The translations under genes were made by a program, and so were the position numbers. 64,000 bases of DNA from Alphaproteobacteria bacterium (lineage in GTDB: Bacteria > Pseudomonadota > Alphaproteobacteria > Micropepsales > Micropepsaceae), in NCBI GenBank assembly GCA_017983635.1, contig JAGOBA010000009.1:97719-161718 (forward strand), in the 5' to 3' direction. The notes beneath the pieces are model-generated. The model did not search any database and was not told the DNA's origin. It saw only the letters and a list, made by a program, of their open reading frames with translations. Each line of letters opens with the position of its first letter. Position 1 is the first letter of the stretch. This document shows positions 56,232 through 64,000 of this stretch, piece by piece.

Positions 56232-57059
56232 TCAACTGATATGTCCGAAGAAGTCGTCGACGGTGGCGTTGAACTTTGCCGGGCGCTCGAAATAGGCGCT
56301 GTGGCCGGCTTCGGTGATGTGGGCGACTTTGGCCTTTGGCACGACGCGGGTGAAGGCGTCGGCGACGAAGTTTGGGATCAGCACGTCTTCTTCGCCGACA
56401 ATGAAGAGGATGGGGCAGGCGATCTTCGCCAGGTCCTGCGGCGGGCGGTTGCGCGCGGCCATGAGTTTGGCGCCGAGTGCTTGTTTGTCCAAGCCGGCGT
56501 TTTGGTCGTCGATGTGGCGATAGAGCAGGTGTTGCGCGGGTTGCTCGCGCGCCATGCGCTCGCCGGCTGCCGGGTGGATACCGCGCGCGAACAACGCCGG
56601 GACCTTCGCGAATTCGGTCTGGATCCACGGTGCTATTCGGGCGCGCGTGGGCTCGTCGATTTGTTGCGGGTCGATCGTGCCGGTGGTGCAGGCGAGCACG
56701 ATCGCTTTCAATTCCGGCGGGCGGGTGAGCGCGTATTCGACCGTGGTCCAACCGCCCATCGATTGTGCGACGACGCGGACGTCGGTGAGTTTCAGATGCG
56801 CGACGAGCGCGGCGAGATCGGCGGCGTAATCTTTAGGGTCAGGCCCGCCAGCGATCGCCGACGACGGCGCGAAGCCGCGGTGGGCAAACGTCACGCACGT
56901 GTAGTGCGTCGCAAAGTGCGCGACTTGCTGAAACCATGAGAGGTGATTGCCGCCGAGCCCGTGGGCAAAGACAATCGCCTTCGGGCCGGAGCCGGTGACC
57001 TCGTAGTGGATCGCGCAGTCGGGGCGGTCGAGTGTGCCGAGCGTGCGGGGGAGGGACAT
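56232..57059 (-). CDS. Alpha/beta hydrolase
   Basis: 275 residues. FAHGLGGNHLSW, Ser100 in AQSMGG, GEEDVLIP for the acid and AGHSAYFERP for the histidine. Two bases after the glyoxalase gene stop, so the pair is an operon. Substrate unknown. Confidence 0.88.
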   Translation of the reverse strand: MSLPRTLGTLDRPDCAIHYEVTGSGPKAIVFAHGLGGNHLSWFQQVAHFATHYTCVTFAHRGFAPSSAIAGGPDPKDYAADLAALVAHLKLTDVRVVAQSMGGWTTVEYALTRPPELKAIVLACTTGTIDPQQIDEPTRARIAPWIQTEFAKVPALFARGIHPAAGERMAREQPAQHLLYRHIDDQNAGLDKQALGAKLMAARNRPPQDLAKIACPILFIVGEEDVLIPNFVADAFTRVVPKAKVAHITEAGHSAYFERPAKFNATVDDFFGHIS

Positions 57060-57061
57060 CG

Positions 57062-57481
57062 CTACCAGCTTCCCGTGTTCGGCATTGAGGTCCAAGGTTC
57101 CTTCGGGGGCAACGCTTTGCCTTTTTGCAGGAGTTCGATCGAGTGTAGGTCCGGCGAGCGGACGAAGGCCATGCGGCCGTCGCGTGGCGGGCGGTTGATG
57201 GTGACGCCGGCGTTCATCAGGCGCTCGCAGGTGGCGTAGATGTCGTCGACCGCGAAGGCGAGATGGCCGAAGTTGCGGCCGCCGGAGTATTCGTGTTCGT
57301 CCCAATTGTAGGTCAGTTCGATTTCGGCCTCGGGGCTTTCGGGCGCGGCGAGAAAGATCAGCGTGAACCGCCCGGCCGCGTTCTCGGCGCGGCGCGTTTC
57401 GGTGAGGCCGAGCTTTGCGACGAAGAAGTCGAGCGCTGCGTCGAGGTTGCCGACGCGCAGCATGGTGTGGAGGTATTTCAT
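57062..57481 (-). CDS. Glyoxalase I-like VOC protein
   Basis: 139 residues. [20 protein letters not shown] opens the fold; metal ligand candidates are His in LHTM, Glu near 60, His in NFGHLAFAV and Glu in SIELLQ. Resembles lactoylglutathione lyase. ATG 57481 chosen over TTG 57493. First gene of a pair with the hydrolase. Confidence 0.85.
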   Translation of the reverse strand: MKYLHTMLRVGNLDAALDFFVAKLGLTETRRAENAAGRFTLIFLAAPESPEAEIELTYNWDEHEYSGGRNFGHLAFAVDDIYATCERLMNAGVTINRPPRDGRMAFVRSPDLHSIELLQKGKALPPKEPWTSMPNTGSW

Positions 57482-57685
57482 GGCGTTTCCCAAAGTTGAT
57501 GTCTCAGCAGTGGCGTTAGATTAGCCGATATTCGTTGCTTCGCCGCCGTTTGAAGCTTGTCATGAGGCACAGGGGTTGACTGTGCCACTTCGTCCGGTCC
57601 GCCATCGGATCGGTGCATTAAATGCACACGGATCTGGAGCCGCGTTCGCGCAGGAGGCCTCTGCCGCCGAAGCAGCCCCACTCAC

Positions 57686-57710
57686 AAAAAAAGGAGCCCT
57701 GAGGGACCCC
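57686..57710 (-). terminator. Rho-independent-type terminator
   Basis: Minus strand GGGGTCCCTCAGGGCTCC folds into a seven-pair stem (with G-U pairs) followed by seven T's (57692-57686). It would end a transcript from the promoter at 57776. Confidence 0.5.
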
Positions 57711-57747
57711 GTACGCGCACCTATCACCATACTGAAATTGAGCGCCG

Positions 57748-57776
57748 AACATAGCCGAAAGCGCCGAAGTGGTCAA
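57748..57776 (-). promoter_or_regulatory. Minus-strand promoter for possible small RNA
   Basis: TTGACC (57776-57771), 17 bases, TATGTT (57753-57748). Start near 57741; terminator about 55 bases on. Confidence 0.45.
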
Positions 57777-57880
57777 GAACAAAAAGGCAACGATTTTGTC
57801 GCAGAGGTCAAAATGCGGGTAAGAAGGGCGTCGTCCCCGCCCGCACGTGGCACGACTCTTCTTCAAGACGCGCGAACAAG

Positions 57881-57958
57881 ACCGAGCGCCAAGACCAAAC
57901 GCCAAGACCAAACGCCAAGACCAAACGCCAAGACCAAACGCCAAGACCGAGCGCCAAG
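57881..57958. repeat. 13-bp tandem repeat, six copies
   Basis: Unit ACCAAACGCCAAG, four identical copies (57894-57945) flanked by one ACCGAGCGCCAAG copy on each side. Unit length is not a multiple of three and no gene spans it. Confidence 0.9.
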
Positions 57959-58140
57959 GCTGAGCACGAAGAGCGAGGCTTGCGCGTGCTGCCCTGACCG
58001 TATCGCGTCAGCGCTACCCCAGCGACAATATTAACACGGGATCCTGCCTGCGCGCCGCGACGCGCCAAGTTACGTACGCCTCGCACCGTCTGCTACAAGG
58101 CCAGGCAGAAGTACGCCGTCGATTCCGGGGCCGCCAACGC

Positions 58141-59967
58141 ATGCAGAAATTTCTGAGCGAACTTCAACGCCGCAAGGTGCTCCGTGTGGCGTCCGCCTAC
58201 GTCGTCGCCGGCTGGGCGATATTGCAGGTGGCTTTGTCGCTCGAGGACGCGATGAAGCTGCCCGACTGGTTCTCGACCATGATCATCTCGCTGCTGATCA
58301 TCGGCTTTCCGATTGCGGTCGTGGTCAGCTGGTTCTTCGAGTTCACGCCGGACGGCATCAAGCGAACCGTCCCATCCGGCGAAGTCGTGCGCTTCAAGCC
58401 GCAAACGGCGGACTTCGCTTTGGCGGCGGCGTTGGTGCTGGTGCTCGCCGCGGTGGTGGTGCAACTCGCGACGCCCCCGACGACCGTCACGACGGCGACG
58501 GCGCCGAAGGCCGAACCCGCGGTCTCCGCCGCCTCCATCGCGGTGCTCCCCTTCGCCGACCTCTCACCCGCCAAGGACCAGGAGTATTTCTCGCAAGGGA
58601 TCGCCGAGGAAATCCTAAACGTCCTTGCCAACGTTTCCGGGCTTGAGGTCGCCTCGCGCACCTCGTCGTTCCAGTTCAAGGGGCAGGAGAAGATCGGCGT
58701 ACCGCTGATCGCGCAGCAACTGCGTGTGCGCCATATCCTGGAAGGCAGCGTGCGCAAGGCGGGCGACACGATCCGCATCACGGCGCAATTGATCGACGCG
58801 AAGACCGACAAGCATCTGTGGTCGCAGACCTTCGACCGGACGATGACGACGGAGAACATCTTCGCCATTCAAGACGAAATCACCAAAGCGATCGTAAGCC
58901 AGCTGTCGAGCCGCATTGGAGCGCAGCCGATTGCGGCGCCTGCCGCCCGTAGTGCCGACACGCAAAACGCCGACGCCTATGCGCTGTTCCTCGAGGGGCA
59001 GACGCGTTTCGTCATGCGTGGTCAGGAAAACATCATCCGCAGCATGGCCGCGCTGGAGCGCGTGATCGAGATCGATCCGGGTTTTGCCCGCGCCTGGGCC
59101 GTGCTCGCTGCCGATTATTCGATTGCTCCGGGCTGGCTGAGCGGCGCCGACCTCGTTCGAGACTTCCCGAGTCTTGCGGTTGAGGCCGCGCGAAAGGCGA
59201 TCGAACTCGATCCGTCGCTGTCGCTTCCCTATGCCGTCCTCGCCGCGAAGGCCAATAACGTGACCGAATATGAGGCGGCGTTCTCCTATTTCGATCAGGC
59301 GGTCGCGCGCAACCCAAAGGACGAGACGATCTATATGTGGCGTGCCGAAGTTTGGCGCGATCTTGGTTTTTTTGACCGCGCGATGGCCGATTGGGACCGA
59401 TGCCTGTCGCTGAATCCCGATTACAACAATTGCCGCGAGCACAAGTCTGCATTGCAAGTCTTCACCGGCGACGTGGCCGGCGGATTGGCGACAAGGAAGG
59501 AGAATGTGCGCCGGGGCTTCGCAGGCACGACGTCGGCGATATGGGGCGCTTATCTCAGCCGCGGCGATGAAATCGAGTTTCTTTACGAGATCAATGAGCT
59601 TGCCCGCACTTTAAGCTCGGGCGATATGCATTGGGCCGTCGAGATGATTTTTCAGGCGCAAACCAACCCGTCCTATGACCGGAAGAAGGGCTTGCGCATT
59701 TTCGAGGCGCGTCTGGAGGGCTTGGGTGCGCCGCCGTCGCCACGTTCTTACAACGAGGTCGCCGTCCTCTTTCTGTTCGGCGCCTATGATCGTATGCACC
59801 CGGTTGGGGACAGCTGGTGGTGGTTGACGACCGGCTTTCCCGAATGGACGAAATCGCCGGAACGAAAGCGGCTGATGCGCGAGCGAAAGCTCGACGTCTA
59901 TTGGCGCAAGCACGGCTTCCCGCCGCAGTGCAAACCTGTCGGCAAAGACGACTTCGCGTGTGATTGA
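58141..59967 (+). CDS. TolB/FlgO-like and TPR membrane protein (copy 1)
   Basis: 608 residues. Three membrane helices (about 17-35, 45-67, 92-111), a TolB/FlgO-like domain about 130-265 (AVLPFADLSPAKDQEYFSQG, then HILEGSVRKAGDTIRITAQL), and TPR-like helices to the end. This layout is common downstream of adenylate-cyclase-like or kinase modules, but none is fused here. Function unknown. Tandem paralogue 29 bases downstream. Confidence 0.82.
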   Translation: MQKFLSELQRRKVLRVASAYVVAGWAILQVALSLEDAMKLPDWFSTMIISLLIIGFPIAVVVSWFFEFTPDGIKRTVPSGEVVRFKPQTADFALAAALVLVLAAVVVQLATPPTTVTTATAPKAEPAVSAASIAVLPFADLSPAKDQEYFSQGIAEEILNVLANVSGLEVASRTSSFQFKGQEKIGVPLIAQQLRVRHILEGSVRKAGDTIRITAQLIDAKTDKHLWSQTFDRTMTTENIFAIQDEITKAIVSQLSSRIGAQPIAAPAARSADTQNADAYALFLEGQTRFVMRGQENIIRSMAALERVIEIDPGFARAWAVLAADYSIAPGWLSGADLVRDFPSLAVEAARKAIELDPSLSLPYAVLAAKANNVTEYEAAFSYFDQAVARNPKDETIYMWRAEVWRDLGFFDRAMADWDRCLSLNPDYNNCREHKSALQVFTGDVAGGLATRKENVRRGFAGTTSAIWGAYLSRGDEIEFLYEINELARTLSSGDMHWAVEMIFQAQTNPSYDRKKGLRIFEARLEGLGAPPSPRSYNEVAVLFLFGAYDRMHPVGDSWWWLTTGFPEWTKSPERKRLMRERKLDVYWRKHGFPPQCKPVGKDDFACD

Positions 59968-59996
59968 ACAGCCATGAAATCTAGACTGGGCCAACC

Positions 59997-61826
59997 ATGC
60001 AGAAATTCCTGAGCGAACTCCAGCGGCGCAAGGTGTTGCGCGTGGCGTCGGGCTATGTCGTCGCCGGGTGGGTCATTCTGCAGGTGGCGTTGTCGTTGCA
60101 GACGGCGATGTCTCTCCCGCCTGCGTTCGGGGCCTTCATCCTTGGCTTGCTCATCGTGGGCTTTCCGATTGCGGTGACCGTGAGTTGGTTCTTCGAGTTC
60201 ACGCCCGATGGCATCAAGCGAACCGTGCCGGCGGGCGAAGTTGCGCGCTTCATGCCGCAAACGACGGACTTCGCGCTGGCGGCAGCCCTGGTGCTCGTGC
60301 TCGCAGCCGTGGTGGTGCAGCTCACGACCCCGCCGGCGGCCGTCACGACGGCAACGGCGCCAAAGACTGAGCCCGCAGTCTCCGCCGTTTCAATCGCGGT
60401 GCTACCCTTCGCCGACCTCTCGCCCGCCAAGGACCAGGAGTACTTCTCCCAAGGGATCGCAGAGGAAATCCTCAACGTACTCGCCAACGTCTCGGGCCTT
60501 GAAGTCGCCTCACGCACCTCGTCGTTTCAGTTCAAGGGTCAGGAGAAAATCGGCGTGCCGTTGATCGCCCAGCAGCTGCGCGTGCGCCACATTCTTGAAG
60601 GCAGCGTGCGCAAGGCCGGTGACACGATCCGCATCACGGCGCAATTGATCGATGCGAAAACCGACAAGCATTTGTGGTCGCAAACGTTCGACCGGACGAT
60701 GACGACGGAGAACATCTTCGCCATTCAAGATGAAATCACCAAGGCGATCGTGGGCCAGCTGTCGAGCCGCATTGGCGCGCGGCCGATTGCGGCACCGGCA
60801 AACCGCAGTGCCGACACGGAAAACGCCGACGCCTATGCGCTGTTCCTCGAGGGGCAGACACGCTTCGTCCTGCGGGGTCAGGAGAATGTCAAACGCAGCA
60901 TAGCCGCGTTGGAGCGCGCGGTCGAAATCGATCCGGGTTTTGCCAGGGCTTGGGCTGTGCTTGCTGCCAGCTATTGGATTGCACCGAGTTGGCTGAGCGG
61001 CACAGATCTTAATCGAGATTTTATTGCACTTACGGACAACGCGGCACAAAAGGCGATCGCACTCGACCCATCGCTTTCGCTTCCTTACGCCGTCCTCGGT
61101 GGGAGGTCCCAAGCTGTTGCGGACTACGAGGCAGCTTTTTCCAACTTCGACAACGCGATCGCGCGCAACCCAAGAGACGAGACCATCTATATGTGGCGCG
61201 GACAGGTCTGGCGCGATCTTGGCTTTTTCGACCGCGCGCTCGCCGACTTCGACCGATGCCTGTCTCTTAATCCCGACTACAACAATTGCCGCGATCACAA
61301 ATCGAACATGCTGATCTTGGCAGGAGATATCGCGGGTGGGTTGGCGATATTGAAGGAGAATTTACGTCGAGGCTTTGGCGGCTCCTTCAATGCAGCGCCG
61401 TGGGGCGCATATCTTGCCCGCGGCGATGAACACGCATTCCTATACGAGATGACTCGCCTCGCCGGAGATCTCAGCACCGGTGACATGCGGTGGGCTGTCG
61501 ATATGTTGTTTCAGGCGCAAACCAATCCGGCCTATGACCGGAAGAAAGCGCTGCGCACTCTGGAGACACGGCTCGAGGGCATGGGTTCACCGTTGGTGCC
61601 GCACTCGCCGGCCGAGACCCGCGTCCTGTTTCTGTTCGGCGCCTATGATCGTATGCACCCAGATGGAGCTATCTGGTCGTGGACGACGACAGGCTTTCCC
61701 GAATGGACGAAATCGCTGGAACGAAAACGGCTGATGCGCGAGCGCAAGCTCGATGTCTACTGGCGCAAGCACGGCTTCCCGCCGCAGTGCCGCGCGGTTG
61801 GCAGCGACGACTTCGCGTGCGATTAA
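59997..61826 (+). CDS. TolB/FlgO-like and TPR membrane protein (copy 2)
   Basis: 609 residues, same layout as copy 1. Residues in the TolB-like region are virtually identical to copy 1 while DNA differs at synonymous sites; the TPR region diverges more. Ends with the same DVYWRKHGFPPQC motif. Probably an old tandem duplicate under selection. Confidence 0.82.
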   Translation: MQKFLSELQRRKVLRVASGYVVAGWVILQVALSLQTAMSLPPAFGAFILGLLIVGFPIAVTVSWFFEFTPDGIKRTVPAGEVARFMPQTTDFALAAALVLVLAAVVVQLTTPPAAVTTATAPKTEPAVSAVSIAVLPFADLSPAKDQEYFSQGIAEEILNVLANVSGLEVASRTSSFQFKGQEKIGVPLIAQQLRVRHILEGSVRKAGDTIRITAQLIDAKTDKHLWSQTFDRTMTTENIFAIQDEITKAIVGQLSSRIGARPIAAPANRSADTENADAYALFLEGQTRFVLRGQENVKRSIAALERAVEIDPGFARAWAVLAASYWIAPSWLSGTDLNRDFIALTDNAAQKAIALDPSLSLPYAVLGGRSQAVADYEAAFSNFDNAIARNPRDETIYMWRGQVWRDLGFFDRALADFDRCLSLNPDYNNCRDHKSNMLILAGDIAGGLAILKENLRRGFGGSFNAAPWGAYLARGDEHAFLYEMTRLAGDLSTGDMRWAVDMLFQAQTNPAYDRKKALRTLETRLEGMGSPLVPHSPAETRVLFLFGAYDRMHPDGAIWSWTTTGFPEWTKSLERKRLMRERKLDVYWRKHGFPPQCRAVGSDDFACD

Positions 61827-61972
61827 GCGACGATGGCATCCGACACCGCGGCAGGCGCCACACCGACACGCTAGATAAGTCTCGGGCTTGGTCATGATCC
61901 AGCGCGTCCTCGGGCTAGGGAGATGTTCCTATCTGGCGTCTGCGGCAAGCGGCGCCGAGCGCCTATCCGCGA

Positions 61973-62305
61973 TCACGCCGCTCTTGCGGCCAACTGCCGG
62001 GAGCGGATGAGCAGATAGAGCCCGAACGCGGTCGCTACGCCGGGTGCGAGCGATACTGGGATCGCGATCCAGCCGTGGCGGATGCCCAAGGTGCTTCGTT
62101 CGTAGACGACCCAAACGATCAGGATCAGGCCGCAGATGATCGTGTCGAGCGAATAGCCGAACGCATAGGGGTTCACGAAGCCTGCCGCAAATGCTCCCAC
62201 GATGTCGCCGCTTTCGAGCAAGGGCGGAACGACGATGATGCAAAAGGCGATGGCGAACGCAATGCCGAGCGAGACCACCAAGACTTCAAACATCGTTCTC
62301 GTCAT
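61973..62305 (-). CDS. DUF2834 family membrane protein
   Basis: 110 residues, three helices, with the [20 protein letters not shown] motif of DUF2834. ATG 62305 has GGAGAGA upstream. Function unknown. Confidence 0.8.
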   Translation of the reverse strand: MTRTMFEVLVVSLGIAFAIAFCIIVVPPLLESGDIVGAFAAGFVNPYAFGYSLDTIICGLILIVWVVYERSTLGIRHGWIAIPVSLAPGVATAFGLYLLIRSRQLAARAA

Positions 62306-62371
62306 CTGCGAGATCTCTCCGTTGTTTGCAAATTGAATCCCGGCTCTAGAATCGTACGTCCACGTAATCGG

Positions 62372-62453
62372 TCAGGTCGCTCGACCCAAGATCATGTCGC
62401 TGGCTTTTTCGGCGATCATGATAGTTGGGGCGTTGGTGTTGCCGGAGACGAGG
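62372..62453 (-). pseudogene. Remnant of the 3' end of a GMC oxidoreductase gene
   Basis: Minus-strand codons give [19 protein letters not shown] and MILGRAT-stop, the natural end of a GMC enzyme, with no gene body attached. It matches 62465-62536 at 68 of 72 bases, offset 83 bases. All four differences are synonymous (Val, Ser, Thr, Ile codons), so both copies were coding when they diverged. Confidence 0.75.
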
Positions 62454-64000
62454 CCGCGGCGGCGCGACCCAAGATCATGTCGCTGGCTTTTTCGGCGATC
62501 ATAATCGTTGGGGCGTTGGTGTTGCCTGATACGAGGCGCGGCATGATGGAGGCGTCGACGACGCGTAGGCCTTCGATGCCATGCACGCGCAGCTGCGGGT
62601 CGACCACGGCGCGGGGGCTGCGGCCCATTTGGCAGGTGCCGACCGGGTGGTAGATCGTGGCGCCGTTGTTGCGCGCGTAGTCGAGCAGGTCGGCGTCCGA
62701 CTTTGCACTGTCGCCGGGCAGCAACTCGCTTTGCATATAGGGTTGGAGCGCGGGCTGGCTTGCGATCTTGCGTGCCCACTTGAGGCCCGCGACGATCACT
62801 TCGCGGTCGAGTGGATCGCTGAGGTAGTTGGGTTGGATCGAGGGATAAACTGCTGGGTCCGCAGACTTAATCCGGATCCAGCCGCGGCTCTCCGGTCGCA
62901 CTTGGCACGGCGCGATCGTGAGGCCGGGCGCTTGATCGAGTTCCATCACGCCTTGCGCGGCGAGTTTCTCCGCGTCGATTGTGGCGGGAAGGATGTGATA
63001 TTGGATGTCGGGCGAGATGAGATCGGGGCGCGATTTCACAAAGGCGGCGATGTGCGCGGCCGACAGCGTGAGCAAGCCCTTACGCTGAAACACATACTTG
63101 AAGGCCTCTTTCACGAACGGTAGGCCGCGGCTGGTTTCGTTGATAGACAACACGCCCGGCTTTAATCGGAACGAAGCGGTGACGACGTAGTGGTCTTGCA
63201 AGTTCTCGCCGACGCCCGGCAGATCATGTACGGTTGCGACCCCAAGGCTTTGGAGCAGGCGCCCATCGCCGATGCCGGAGAGTTGCAGCAACTGCGGTGA
63301 GTTGATGGCGCCACCGGCCAGGATGACCTCGCGCCGCGCCGATGCCGTGATCACGCGTCCGTCTTGCGCGTATTCGACACCGGTTGCTTTGCGTCCCTGC
63401 ATCGTCACGCGGCGCGCCAAGGCACGGGTTTCGACCTTTAGGTTGGGCCGGTTCATGATCGGGTGCAAGTAGGCGACGGCCGCCGATTGGCGCAGGCCGT
63501 TCTTCACGGTCAGCTGGTAGTAGCCGGCGCCTTCTTGGCTTTCGGCGTTGACGTCGTCGTTGCGCGGGATGCCCGCTTCCACACAGGCGTCGATTACCGC
63601 GTCTGAGATCGGATGGCGCTCGGTCACGTCGGAGATGTTGAGCGGCCCGCCCGTCGCGTGCCAGCGATCGGCGCCGCGCTCTTGATGCTCCGCGCGGCGG
63701 AAATAGGGGAAGACGTCCTCCCAGCTCCAGCCTTCGCAGCCCATTTGCCGCCAGCCGTCGTAGTCGGCGTGCTGGCCGCGAATGTAGAGCAGGCCGTTGA
63801 TCGACGACGAGCCGCCCAGCACTTTTCCGCGCGGCCACATATGCACGCGCCCGCCAGAGCCTGCATCGGGCTCGGTCGGAAATAGCCAGTTGATCTTCGG
63901 GTCCTTGAGCCCCTGCGCATAGCCCACCGGAATGTGGATCATCAGATTGGACATGAACTGCGACGGGGCCTTCGTGGGCCGGTCGTCGGCGCCCGCTTCA
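62416..64000 (-). CDS. GMC oxidoreductase (choline-dehydrogenase-like), 5' end outside window
   Basis: FAD-dependent alcohol oxidase/dehydrogenase. The visible part starts inside the gene, after the missing FAD GxGxxG region; codons continue to the edge ([15 protein letters not shown] before MSNLMIHIP). Present: [34 protein letters not shown], the catalytic His in HPVGTCQMG and Asn in NTNAPT. The C-terminus is altered to [15 protein letters not shown] by the repeat. Confidence 0.9.
   Translation of the reverse strand, partial: EAGADDRPTKAPSQFMSNLMIHIPVGYAQGLKDPKINWLFPTEPDAGSGGRVHMWPRGKVLGGSSSINGLLYIRGQHADYDGWRQMGCEGWSWEDVFPYFRRAEHQERGADRWHATGGPLNISDVTERHPISDAVIDACVEAGIPRNDDVNAESQEGAGYYQLTVKNGLRQSAAVAYLHPIMNRPNLKVETRALARRVTMQGRKATGVEYAQDGRVITASARREVILAGGAINSPQLLQLSGIGDGRLLQSLGVATVHDLPGVGENLQDHYVVTASFRLKPGVLSINETSRGLPFVKEAFKYVFQRKGLLTLSAAHIAAFVKSRPDLISPDIQYHILPATIDAEKLAAQGVMELDQAPGLTIAPCQVRPESRGWIRIKSADPAVYPSIQPNYLSDPLDREVIVAGLKWARKIASQPALQPYMQSELLPGDSAKSDADLLDYARNNGATIYHPVGTCQMGRSPRAVVDPQLRVHGIEGLRVVDASIMPRLVSGNTNAPTIMIAEKASDMILGRAAAASSPATPTPQLS
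62465..62536 (-). repeat. 72-bp direct repeat, partner of 62382-62453
   Basis: Lies inside the GMC gene end. The repeat spacing (83) is not a multiple of three, so the gene now reads through the remnant out of frame and ends at 62416. Confidence 0.85.

Larger units (their letters stand above)
57482..58140. other. Non-coding region with repeat and possible small transcript
   Basis: About 660 bases with no convincing gene. It holds a minus-strand promoter and terminator pair and a 13-bp tandem repeat, listed separately. Long open frames here are repeat-driven. Confidence 0.6.

Noticed and set aside
57618..57944. Minus-strand 108-residue frame over the tandem repeat
   Set aside because: Made mostly of the 13-bp repeat and a terminator; no ribosome site or recognisable domain.
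57881..57958. Possible CRISPR array
   Set aside because: Repeats are head to tail with no spacers and there are no cas genes.

Overview
The window is GC-rich, densely packed chromosomal DNA, probably from an alphaproteobacterium. The protein families (poly-hydroxybutyrate-type BdhA, AqpS-type arsenic operon, DUF4332, DUF2239 and DUF2332 proteins, alphaproteobacterial-style MarR and LuxR genes) and the frequent GTG/TTG starts fit that group. I cannot place it to genus. I see no rRNA, tRNA, CRISPR array, prophage core or complete insertion sequence. The last gene runs off the right edge.

Layout, left to right. 1-6.9 kb: an RhlE-type RNA helicase, a LuxR solo, and a cobalamin uptake operon (cobalamin riboswitch, BtuB receptor, small membrane protein, BtuF-like binding protein). 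7-12 kb: a membrane class III nucleotide cyclase, a fatty-acid-hydroxylase-type membrane enzyme, and a TRIC channel, SbtA bicarbonate transporter and SbtB PII-like group. 12-24 kb: a PcfJ-like protein behind a clear promoter and a 14-codon leader ORF, then housekeeping and stress genes (hydrolases, GST, asd, a frameshifted DJ-1/PfpI gene coupled to a globin, TPR proteins, VOC, AraC, bdhA). 24-33 kb: a MarR-controlled operon (membrane hydroxylase, MarR, methyltransferase), a TauD dioxygenase, DUF2239, arginase plus ornithine cyclodeaminase (arginine to proline), and a MarR/S41 peptidase pair. 34.6-36.5 kb: an unusual membrane-anchored protein with two Clp-fold (SDH-type) protease domains, the first lacking its serine nucleophile. 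38-42 kb: an arsenic cluster (arsR, arsI, arsC, aqpS and an MFS gene, with a divergent arsN2-like acetyltransferase). 42-57 kb: mostly envelope and scattered metabolic genes, including two beta-lactamase-fold serine hydrolases and a BchE-like B12-dependent radical SAM enzyme. 57.5-64 kb: a non-coding stretch with a 13-bp tandem repeat and a possible small transcript, two tandem TolB-like/TPR paralogues, and a GMC oxidoreductase followed by a duplicated remnant of a GMC gene end.

Links between regions: the cobalamin operon could supply the cofactor of the BchE-like enzyme. The arsenic genes combine arsenate reduction, organoarsenical demethylation and passive or active efflux. Several genes (arsR, one marR, the DUF2239 gene) have promoters so close to the start codon that their mRNAs are predicted to be leaderless. 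Two genes (DJ-1/PfpI and BchE-like) carry single-base frame breaks in short homopolymers; these are either sequencing errors or real lesions.

The best candidates for something not well described are the duplicated Clp-fold protein with one dead domain, the small membrane protein in the B12 operon that lacks BtuCD partners, and the PcfJ gene with its leader ORF.
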